Origin: Porphyromonadaceae bacterium
GTDB lineage: Bacteria > Bacteroidota > Bacteroidia > Bacteroidales > Paludibacteraceae
Direction: 5' to 3'
DNA length: 28,200 nucleotides
NCBI GenBank assembly: GCA_905372605.1
Contig: CAJPPQ010000003.1
Coordinates: 1 to 28,200 of the forward strand
Part shown: one piece after another, positions 1-5,006 of the stretch
Numbering within the stretch: the first letter of the stretch is position 1
Layout of the letters: every line of letters begins with the position of its first letter
The notes under the pieces: model-generated
Told to the model about the DNA's origin: nothing
The model's database searches: none
Seen by the model: only the letters and a program-made list of their open reading frames with translations
Translations under genes and position numbers: made by a program

Positions 1-354
1 GTGAAGGCCAGTCGCTTCATAGTACTCAACAACGAGGATATCAAAGATATAGAATGTCGCCTTTCGAAAAGGAAAAGCCCCAAAATAGTCATAATAGACT
101 CGATACAGTTTTTGGGGCTGAATACCGAGACATACCTGCGGTGGAAAAAGCGTTTCCCAGAGAAGTTGTTTATCTATATCACACACCTGCAGGGACAATA
201 CCCAGAGGGTAAAACAGCCCTAAAAATATGGCGAGATAGCGATGTGGTCATCAAAGTGGAAGGCTTCCGTGCTTACCCGACAAGCAGATACGGCGGAGGC
301 AAACCAATAACGATAAGCGAAGAGAAGGCAGCTATGTTTGAGATGCAATTATAG
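1..354 (+). CDS. RecA-like P-loop ATPase, C-terminal part (gene enters from the left)
   Basis: The frame is open at base 1, so the GTG there is probably an internal Val and the gene starts upstream. About 117 residues are visible. A hydrophobic strand ending in Asp (KIVIIDSIQFL, residues 28-38) is a Walker B strand, followed by a second core strand (KLFIYITHLQG, about residues 55-65) in the sensor position. The stretch PEGKTALKIWRDSDVVIKVEG then resembles RadA/DnaB-type RecA-fold ATPases. No Walker A is visible, as it would lie upstream. In Mu-like phages of Bacteroidetes an ATPase of this kind lies in the early operon and may act in replication or target choice; that role is inferred. The next gene starts 25 nt downstream on the same strand. 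Confidence 0.6.
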   Translation: MKASRFIVLNNEDIKDIECRLSKRKSPKIVIIDSIQFLGLNTETYLRWKKRFPEKLFIYITHLQGQYPEGKTALKIWRDSDVVIKVEGFRAYPTSRYGGGKPITISEEKAAMFEMQL

Positions 355-378
355 AAACAAATAAACATACAAAACGAT

Positions 379-876
379 ATGACAACCAAAACAACAAAAA
401 TTTTTGACTACAACAGGCTGCACAAGCAGCTAATAAAGAAGTTTCACGTCCTTTTGGGACAGCAAGGTCTCGGGCAGGAGGCAAAGGAGGGAATCCTTGC
501 CGGCTATGGCGTGGAGCACACGAACGAACTAACTCTACAGCAGCTACAACAGGTGTGTAGCTCGCTCGAAGGTAACAGGCGTATGGACGCTAAGACAGAC
601 GACAAGCGTGTCGATATGGACAGATGGAGAAAGAGAGCGATAGCGGCAGCTTTCGGGCTTGCCTCTGAGCTTGGCTACGCCATCACGATGGACGGAGCAA
701 AAGCGATGATACTGCGTGCCACAGGCAACGAATATACCTCCTTTAACAAGATACCGCAAACACGTCTGCAGGCTATATACTATGGCTTCCGACGCAATGT
801 GAAGGACATGAGCTCGACTGTTCGGCTTGCCGAAGAGATGTTACTCGAAAAGAATAGAAAAAGTACTCATAATTAA
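379..876 (+). CDS. GemA-like early regulatory protein (DUF1018 type)
   Basis: 165 aa, ATG start in an A-rich context. The first 70 residues resemble Mu gp16/GemA (DUF1018): a helix with Lys and His (RLHKQLIKKFHVL), a short turn, then LTLQQLQQVCSSLEG, the usual Leu-Thr/Gln-Leu pattern. The C-terminal half (RWRKRAIAAAFGLASELGY and a second basic helical part) matches the second half of the family, in which a basic helical module is thought to contact DNA. In Mu, GemA alters host gene expression and DNA supercoiling; here only the family resemblance and the early position support that. A GC-rich hairpin follows the stop codon. Confidence 0.65.
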   Translation: MTTKTTKIFDYNRLHKQLIKKFHVLLGQQGLGQEAKEGILAGYGVEHTNELTLQQLQQVCSSLEGNRRMDAKTDDKRVDMDRWRKRAIAAAFGLASELGYAITMDGAKAMILRATGNEYTSFNKIPQTRLQAIYYGFRRNVKDMSSTVRLAEEMLLEKNRKSTHN

Positions 877-891
877 TAACGACGGCGAGTA

Positions 892-921
892 GTGCCGTGG
901 CAGCGGCACGAAAGCCTTTTT
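892..921 (+). terminator. Terminator-like hairpin after the GemA-like gene
   Basis: GTGCCG (892-897) pairs with CGGCAC (904-909) around a TGGCAG loop, followed 7 nt later by CTTTTTAA. The stem is only 6 bp and the T-run is offset, so it may be a partial terminator or attenuator inside the early operon. Confidence 0.45.
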
Positions 922-938
922 AATCAACCAAAAGAGAT

Positions 939-1277
939 ATGTATTTTGTAACAGATATAAAGACGTGGAAACCTGCAAACAAGAAGTGTGCAGAGATGCA
1001 GGAGTATATTGCTCGGTTTGAGCACCATCTGATAAAAGACGAATGTAGCCTTGACTCTATGATAATAGACCTGAAAAACAAGGCGGAGGAGCTTGACAAC
1101 AAGTATCCGAGAACCGCAAAGCTACATGCGGAGGGTCGACTGTATGGTCAGGGTAACACTATGTGTTGTAGAACGGATAATTCATTGGATACCAATGTTT
1201 TTATTCTTTGTTGGAAAAAAGTAAGAGGCATTTATGAGTTTGCCGAAGATGTTGTAAAACAAAATAAAATCAAGTAG
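939..1277 (+). CDS. Hypothetical early phage protein
   Basis: 112 aa, not recognised. The N-terminal half is rich in Lys and Glu and looks helical (about residues 18-55). Cysteines are scattered (CAEMQ, DECSL, MCCRT, LCWKK) with no regular CxxC pairing. No signal peptide or membrane segment is visible. It is followed after 2 nt by the DUF4406 gene, so the two are probably co-transcribed and perhaps translationally coupled. The reading frame is supported mainly by its fit between the hairpin at 892-921 and the next start. Confidence 0.55.
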   Translation: MYFVTDIKTWKPANKKCAEMQEYIARFEHHLIKDECSLDSMIIDLKNKAEELDNKYPRTAKLHAEGRLYGQGNTMCCRTDNSLDTNVFILCWKKVRGIYEFAEDVVKQNKIK

Positions 1278-1279
1278 AT

Positions 1280-1591
1280 ATGTATAGATTAGTTTATTTG
1301 TCTGGGCAAATTACAGGCTTACACCCGGAGGAGGCGGCAAAGCGTTTTGCTGCTGCAGAAGATGAGTTTGATTGGGACGCATGTACTGTCATAAATCCCA
1401 TGCGTCTGGTAACAATGCTTGAGCGGCAGGCGGGCAGACGTTTGTCGGAAGCAGAGATATTGATAAGGGAACTTGAAATTGTTGCTGTGTGCGACGAGAT
1501 TGCGATGCTACCCGGCTGGGAGAAGTCCGAAGGTGCTACGGCAGAACACGCTGTTGCCCGAAAGGCAGGAGTAAAGGTAACGTATTTATAA
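1280..1591 (+). CDS. DUF4406 protein (nucleoside 2-deoxyribosyltransferase-like fold)
   Basis: 103 aa, the usual length for DUF4406. Family marks are visible in order: YLSGQITG near the N-terminus (glycine-rich loop), VINPMRL in the middle, and MLPGWEKSEGATAEHAVA in the C-terminal third. The last corresponds to the nucleotide-binding and catalytic region of 2-deoxyribosyltransferase-like proteins, with a Glu in the ATAEH segment. Phage members are common and their substrate is generally unknown; a role in nucleotide salvage or modification is inference. ATG at 1280 lies 2 nt after the previous stop. Confidence 0.8.
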   Translation: MYRLVYLSGQITGLHPEEAAKRFAAAEDEFDWDACTVINPMRLVTMLERQAGRRLSEAEILIRELEIVAVCDEIAMLPGWEKSEGATAEHAVARKAGVKVTYL

Positions 1592-1599
1592 TATATAAT

Positions 1600-1845
1600 A
1601 TGCAAACGCTTTTCGATACAAGAGAGTTTGAATGTGCGCCTGCCCCGCTAACACCTAAACACAGGTGGATAGAGGAGAACGGCTATACCTGTCGGCAGTG
1701 CAAGCACAGACAACGTTGGCAGTGCGGAGGCTCGATAATACAGTATTGCGGAGTACGGCGGAGTAATAGAACCTTCAATAATCTATTGAAAATAAAGGCA
1801 ACAAATAAAGCGTGTTATAGTTTTGAGTTGAAAGATAAACAATAA
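1600..1845 (+). CDS. Small cysteine-rich protein, possible zinc ribbon
   Basis: 81 aa from the ATG at 1600. A longer frame opens at 1489 but overlaps the DUF4406 gene by about 100 nt, so I prefer 1600, which lies 8 nt after that gene ends. The centre carries CRQCKHRQRWQCGG and then QYCG, giving CxxC-x6-C-x7-C spacing that could bind one zinc ion. The ends are basic. Function unknown; small zinc-ribbon proteins are common in early phage operons. Confidence 0.6.
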   Translation: MQTLFDTREFECAPAPLTPKHRWIEENGYTCRQCKHRQRWQCGGSIIQYCGVRRSNRTFNNLLKIKATNKACYSFELKDKQ

Positions 1846-1858
1846 ATAATAATAAGCA

Positions 1859-2224
1859 ATGAATGAGTATTTTATAGAAAAAGTTATTGTGGAGCGGGTG
1901 TTTTTTGAACGCTACAAGAGGACTAAAGGATATTTAGAGAGTTTGACACATAATGTTATCGTCGGTGATATAAATGGATTTGCAGAGGTTTTGCAGATGG
2001 AGATTGATAGGTTGGGTAAGGAGGATAAGGTGTCTGATGAGGATAAGTTACAAGTAGTTGGCACGACTGCCCCCGAGAAACAGCTGAGTGTTACCGCCGT
2101 AAATAATAAGAAGTTTTATGTAGTGGCGATGGTATGTTATTGTAAGATAACAGAGAGGTTTGATGTAAAGCAAGAAAGAGAGTATGAGGTTAGTTTGAAG
2201 AATAAACAAAGAACAAATAATTAA
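1859..2224 (+). CDS. Hypothetical early protein (AT-rich)
   Basis: 121 aa, not recognised. The N-terminal 60 residues are rich in hydrophobic and charged residues and probably helical (IEKVIVERVFFERYKRTKG). After a linker, the C-terminal half looks like a beta-rich unit (KKFYVVAMVCYCKITERF). No catalytic motif or membrane segment is evident. Base composition falls clearly here relative to neighbours and stays low through the next gene, suggesting a separately acquired two-gene cassette. Confidence 0.5.
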   Translation: MNEYFIEKVIVERVFFERYKRTKGYLESLTHNVIVGDINGFAEVLQMEIDRLGKEDKVSDEDKLQVVGTTAPEKQLSVTAVNNKKFYVVAMVCYCKITERFDVKQEREYEVSLKNKQRTNN

Positions 2225-2247
2225 TTTAAAAAACAATAAGCAACAAT

Positions 2248-2775
2248 ATGTATTACAAATTAATAGACAAAGAAAGTGCTCTCTATAAAAAACTATATGA
2301 TATGAGGACAAAAGAGCTCCAAATAGAGAAAGATAACGTGGAGCAGATAAAACAACGTTACCCTAAATGGAATGACGAGTTTTTAGGACGTAAAGGACAA
2401 CAAAATTTTAATAGAGTAACAATATACTTAGCACTTGGTTTTGATTCAGAACAAGATATTGACCTTAAAGAGTTTAATCCATCAAAAGAACATAAAGGCT
2501 TATATAAACCAAACTTAAGAACTAAAAAAGGTAAAGAGTGCAAAGCCTTCTTTGATAGCTTAGGTAAAAGTAGTTACTTTTCACTTATGGATATTTTATC
2601 TGATGGAGGTGTTGATAATGTATATGGTAGATTTATTTTTCCATATATAGAGATAGGTTCAGATGGTTTGTATTGTTATTTTGACGATAGAATGAAGCTA
2701 CCTTCTGTTTTTATCGAAATTACAAGTGTAGAGTTCAATAAGGCGTTAAACATAAACAGTAATAAATCAAAATAA
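2248..2775 (+). CDS. Hypothetical early protein (AT-rich accessory gene)
   Basis: 175 aa, not recognised. The N-terminus is highly charged and helical (about residues 1-45), followed by a mixed alpha/beta region with several aromatic residues (SSYFSLMD, YGRFIFPYIE, LYCYFDD). No transmembrane or signal sequence. The A+T content and codon choice (AAA, AAT, TTA) differ from the surrounding virion and early genes. It is followed with a 1-nt gap by the DUF3164 gene. A host-takeover or defence-related accessory role is possible but not shown. Confidence 0.5.
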   Translation: MYYKLIDKESALYKKLYDMRTKELQIEKDNVEQIKQRYPKWNDEFLGRKGQQNFNRVTIYLALGFDSEQDIDLKEFNPSKEHKGLYKPNLRTKKGKECKAFFDSLGKSSYFSLMDILSDGGVDNVYGRFIFPYIEIGSDGLYCYFDDRMKLPSVFIEITSVEFNKALNINSNKSK

Positions 2776-2776
2776 T

Positions 2777-3415
2777 ATGGAAGAAATCAGATTAACAGGA
2801 AGCGAAGCCGAAGAGTATCGCAAATTTAAAGAGGCGAAGGAAAAAGACCGCCTCAAAAAAGAGAACAGAGATGCATACAAGCAGCTTGTGGACGAAGCGG
2901 TGAGGGAGGTGTTCCCAACACTGCAGGAGGTGAGCAAAAGCTTGGCGAGGAGCAAACAAGGCGTATACGAACGATTTGCCGACGCATTGAAGCTAAAAGA
3001 GGAGATATTCAACACGAAAGCCGACCAAAAGAGCAATACGTTTAGCTCTGCCGACGGTATGTACCGTATCACACTCGGCAACCATCAGACAGATGACTAT
3101 GACGACACGGTGAACGAAGGTATCGCCAAAGTAAAAGAGGTGATATCGTCGTTTGCCAACGACGACAACAGCCGGCTGTTGGTAAATGCAATAATGAAGC
3201 TCCTGAGCCGTGATGCAATGGGCAACCTCAAAGCGAGCCGAGTGATGCAGTTGCGTAAGCTCGCCACCGAAAGCGGCAATGCCGAACTGATAGATGGTGT
3301 CGAAATCATCGAAAAGGCATACCGTCCACAAATCAGCAAAACGTTTGTGCGTGCCGAGTACAAAGACGACAATGGCAAATGGGTCAGCGTACCGCTTGGC
3401 ATGACAGAAGCGTGA
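2777..3415 (+). CDS. DUF3164 family protein
   Basis: 212 aa, about the usual length for DUF3164, a family found almost only in Mu-like and related phages next to the transposition genes. The N-terminal 45 residues are charged and coiled-coil-like; the centre has the typical alternation around MYRITLGNHQTDDYDDTVNEG, and the C-terminal part includes FVRAEYKDDNGKWVSVPL, a characteristic ending. Function unknown; the position in the early operon suggests a role in phage DNA metabolism or in regulating host functions. Confidence 0.75.
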   Translation: MEEIRLTGSEAEEYRKFKEAKEKDRLKKENRDAYKQLVDEAVREVFPTLQEVSKSLARSKQGVYERFADALKLKEEIFNTKADQKSNTFSSADGMYRITLGNHQTDDYDDTVNEGIAKVKEVISSFANDDNSRLLVNAIMKLLSRDAMGNLKASRVMQLRKLATESGNAELIDGVEIIEKAYRPQISKTFVRAEYKDDNGKWVSVPLGMTEA

Positions 3416-3417
3416 AA

Positions 3418-3448
3418 TCGAATTACAAATTATCAATTACGAATTACG
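3418..3448 (+). repeat. Short imperfect AATTACGA/AATTATCA tandem spacer repeat
   Basis: Between the DUF3164 gene and the next start the spacer is built from repeats of about 9 nt of the type (A)ATTAC(G/A)A. Similar filler lies at 8091-8112. I see no further function. Confidence 0.4.
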
Positions 3449-3724
3449 ATGAAAAAAGACAAAAGGATATTTGATGTGCTTGAGTCCGCCAAAAGGGCAC
3501 AAGACGAATACGAGCTAAATTTAGCAAAACGAGCTTTGAAAGCATTGTTTCCAAGTGAGATACTTGACATAAAAAAAATAACGATGGACTCTACCGACAA
3601 AAATGAGTGCCCTGGATGCACTTTTACTTTAAAGTATGATGGAAAAGTGCTGTTTAGAAGAGAATATTACGGCGGATTCTCGTTTAAGTACGAGTCTCCT
3701 GTCTTTGGCGATGTTTTGAATTAG
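3449..3724 (+). CDS. Hypothetical early protein
   Basis: 91 aa, ATG start. The N-terminal 35 residues form a charged helix (Lys, Glu, Arg, Ala rich). The C-terminal half looks beta-rich with KYDGKVLFRREYYGGF. One NECPGC segment gives a CxxC pair. Not recognised. It is the last gene of the early block before a 256-nt non-coding stretch with several hairpins. A promoter-like pair (TTTG 3704-3707, 19 nt, TAAATTTT 3727-3734) overlaps its 3' end. Confidence 0.5.
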   Translation: MKKDKRIFDVLESAKRAQDEYELNLAKRALKALFPSEILDIKKITMDSTDKNECPGCTFTLKYDGKVLFRREYYGGFSFKYESPVFGDVLN

Positions 3725-3734
3725 ATTAAATTTT
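3704..3734 (+). promoter_or_regulatory. Candidate Bacteroidetes-type promoter for the 3741-3865 RNA
   Basis: TTTG at 3704-3707 is followed after 19 nt by TAAATTTT at 3727-3734. This matches the Bacteroides -33/-7 arrangement (TTTG, 19-21 nt, TAnnTTTG) with one mismatch in the last base. Predicted transcription start is near 3741. Confidence 0.35.
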
Positions 3735-3740
3735 TAGGAG

Positions 3741-3865
3741 GCATTCCCTTAATGGTTGGTGGAGGTGCCCGACAAACAAACCATTCGGTTCTAATAACGA
3801 GAGATTAGACGTGCTCGCCCACGGCAATGTAAAGAGGCTGCAATCGTGTGTAGCGTGGGCTTTTT
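3741..3865 (+). ncRNA. Candidate structured small RNA with its own terminator
   Basis: This 125-nt stretch between early genes and the virion gene block has no plausible ORF but three ordered inverted repeats. AATGGTT (3751-3757) pairs with AACCATT (3779-3785). TCTAAT (3790-3795) pairs with ATTAGA (3804-3809) around an 8-nt loop. GCCCACG (3817-3823) pairs with CGTGGGC (3854-3860) and is directly followed by TTTTT (3861-3865). The last is a terminator-like stem with a 30-nt loop. A promoter-like pair lies just upstream. Alternatives are an untranslated 3' tail of the early transcript or a leader controlling the next genes. I recognise no named RNA family. Confidence 0.4.
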
Positions 3866-3932
3866 AAACGATTATAAAACAGTATTTCATTGTGTTGTGA
3901 ATTGCTTTCAAAAATTTGTATGTTTTTAGCGG

Positions 3933-3964
3933 AGGAGGGGCAGGCTTCTCCTGCCCCTCCTTTT
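3933..3964 (+). terminator. Strong intrinsic terminator (or attenuator) before the gpG gene pair
   Basis: A perfect 12-bp stem, AGGAGGGGCAGG (3933-3944) with CCTGCCCCTCCT (3950-3961), closes a CTTCT loop and runs into TTTT (3961-3964). It lies only 16 nt before the ATG at 3981, so any transcript entering the next two genes from upstream must read through it. Confidence 0.8.
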
Positions 3965-3980
3965 GAAAAAGAGAAAAGAA

Positions 3981-4193
3981 ATGAACAATAACATCAAAAG
4001 AAGATCGGAGATAGTGCGGCAGCTTGTAGCAGACAACTACGAGGCAGGCAGGCAAGACAGGTGTAAACGCTGGGTCTACCGCCATATCGTGCGTAAGAGC
4101 TATCCGATGAGCGAACGCACTTTTTGGCGTTATCTGAGAGAAAACAATGAGCCCTGTGGCGATGACAGCAGGCAAATGAAATTGGATTTGTAG
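3981..4193 (+). CDS. Small basic protein upstream of the gpG-like gene
   Basis: 70 aa from the ATG at 3981. A TTG at 3963 would add six residues but lies inside the terminator, so it is less likely. The protein is very basic (KRRSEIVRQLV, GRQDRCKRWVYRHIVRKSY) and its centre has a helix-turn-helix-like spacing around PMSERTFWRYL. It could bind DNA, but the family is not recognised. It is 9 nt upstream of the gpG-like gene and probably shares its transcript. As the first gene after the early/late boundary it is a reasonable place for a late regulator; that is inference from position. Confidence 0.6.
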   Translation: MNNNIKRRSEIVRQLVADNYEAGRQDRCKRWVYRHIVRKSYPMSERTFWRYLRENNEPCGDDSRQMKLDL

Positions 4194-4202
4194 GAATTGA
4201 AT

Positions 4203-4652
4203 ATGACACCCGAACAGTTTACAAAGAATATAGAGCGACAGGCAGATGAGATACGACGGCTGATAGACAGAACACTGCCGATAAAAGCCGGAGCGATAGC
4301 CAAAAAGCATTTTAGAGAGAACTTCGAGATGGGAGGTTTTGTCGACGACGGGCTACACGAATGGAAGCCGGCTCTACGGCTATCGTCGAAGTATGGCGAC
4401 AAGAAGAATAAGACACTTATGTCGTCGAGAAAACACCTGTACAACAACATACAGGATATACCTCAAAGAGGCAGTGTAAAGATAGAGAACCGTACGCCGT
4501 ACGCTGCTGCACACAATGAGGGAACGACCACAGCCGGCAGGAACCGCAATGTAACTATACCCAAGAGGCAATTTATCGGAGAGAGCAAAGAGCTTACGGA
4601 GAAGATAAAGAATTTGATAGAAACAGAAGTAGAAAAGGTGATAAAAAAGTAG
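4203..4652 (+). CDS. Phage virion morphogenesis protein (Mu gpG-like)
   Basis: 149 aa from the ATG at 4203; a TTG two codons earlier is the alternative. It resembles the virion morphogenesis / tail completion family of Mu gpG: an N-terminal helix (FTKNIERQADEIRRLIDRT), a basic stretch around KAGAIAKKHFRENF, WKPALRLS, then HLYNNIQ and the closing pattern RTPYAAAHNEG followed by IPKRQFIG. The final 20 residues are a charged helix. In Mu this protein acts late in head maturation or head-tail joining. Unusually for a Mu-type order, it faces the F-like head gene tail-to-tail instead of following it in one operon. Confidence 0.85.
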   Translation: MTPEQFTKNIERQADEIRRLIDRTLPIKAGAIAKKHFRENFEMGGFVDDGLHEWKPALRLSSKYGDKKNKTLMSSRKHLYNNIQDIPQRGSVKIENRTPYAAAHNEGTTTAGRNRNVTIPKRQFIGESKELTEKIKNLIETEVEKVIKK

Positions 4653-4694
4653 CCCACTCAAAAAGAAAACACTCCATATATCAAAAATAAGTAT

Positions 4695-4780
4695 TACCTT
4701 TGTACTCAGAAAGCATTACGCTTTTAGTCTTACACTACGGTGTGGAGCATCGCAGGAGGCTTTTAGCCTCCTGTAGTTTT
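4695..4780 (+). ncRNA. Candidate small RNA, copy 1 (two hairpins plus terminator)
   Basis: A -7 box TACCTTTG lies at 4695-4702; no clear TTTG -33 box is seen upstream, so this copy may be weak or silent. Hairpin A is AAAGC (4710-4714) with GCTTT (4720-4724). Hairpin B is TTACAC (4730-4735) with GTGTGG (4740-4745), closed by a C(TACG)G tetraloop of the stable UNCG class. The terminator is CAGGAGGC (4753-4760), loop TTTTA, GCCTCCTG (4766-4773), then TAGTTTT. The predicted RNA is about 70 nt. Comparison with copy 2 shows paired substitutions in both hairpins. Confidence 0.6.
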
Positions 4781-4819
4781 ATAGAACAGTCTTAACTTTC
4801 CTTTTTCGTATAACCAAAC
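4763..4819 (-). pseudogene. Orphan C-terminal end of a second nuclease-like domain gene
   Basis: Read leftwards, these 57 nt encode VWLYEKGKLRLFYKTTGG and a stop, identical in protein to the end of the gene at 4948-6252. The three base differences (GTT for GTG, TTA for CTA, CTG for CTA) are all synonymous. An in-frame stop lies four codons further upstream and no start fits, so this is a fragment. The synonymous pattern indicates the sequence once evolved as coding DNA and is not a recent copy of its neighbour. Confidence 0.75.
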
Positions 4820-4856
4820 TTGTTTTTTCGTTTAAATGGAATTTAATCGATTTTTG

Positions 4857-4887
4857 TTTGGTGTTTAAAAAATAAGTATTACCTTTG
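4857..4887 (+). promoter_or_regulatory. Promoter of RNA copy 2
   Basis: TTTG (4857-4860), 19 nt, TACCTTTG (4880-4887): a full match to the Bacteroides TTTG / TAnnTTTG promoter. Start of transcription would be near 4893-4895, just before hairpin A. Confidence 0.65.
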
Positions 4888-5006
4888 CACTCAGAAACCG
4901 TTATGGTTTTTAGCATGTGCTACGGCACGTTGTATCGCAGGAGGCTTTTAGCCTCCTGTAGTTTTATAGAATAGTCTTAGCTTTCCTTTTTCGTATAACC
5001 ACACTT
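4868..5006. repeat. Direct repeat copy 2 (139 bp; partner at 4683-4821)
   Basis: Partner of copy 1. Its right 57 bp (4948-5004) are the functional 3' end of the nuclease-like head protein gene on the - strand, while its left part holds the + strand RNA element. Confidence 0.9.
4893..4965 (+). ncRNA. Candidate small RNA, copy 2 (two hairpins plus terminator, intact promoter)
   Basis: Hairpin A is AAACC (4895-4899) with GGTTT (4905-4909). Hairpin B is ATGTGC (4915-4920) with GCACGT (4925-4930) around the same TACG tetraloop as copy 1. The terminator is CAGGAGGC (4938-4945), TTTTA, GCCTCCTG (4951-4958), then TAGTTTT. Relative to copy 1, one pair in hairpin A (G-C to C-G) and four pairs in hairpin B (A-U to G-C, C-G to U-A, A-U to G-C, U-G to A-U) change on both sides. 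That is strong evidence of an RNA fold kept by selection. The terminator stem overlaps the stop codon of the convergent head gene, so the RNA is partly antisense to its mRNA. The family is not recognised. Confidence 0.7.

Larger units (their letters stand above)
4683..4821. repeat. Direct repeat copy 1 (139 bp; partner at 4868-5006)
   Basis: This segment aligns without indels to 4868-5006 at a constant offset of 185 bp. Shared parts in order: an AT-rich block, TACCTTTG, ACTCAGAAA, two hairpin positions, a terminator stem, and on the - strand the last 18 codons of the nuclease-like gene. Differences concentrate in the hairpin arms and in synonymous codon positions. Similarity ends near 4822. 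Confidence 0.9.

Noticed and set aside
3981..4193. Calling the 70-aa basic protein a Mor/C-type late activator
   Set aside because: Position and basic charge are suggestive, but the sequence is too short and shows no clear Mor family pattern.
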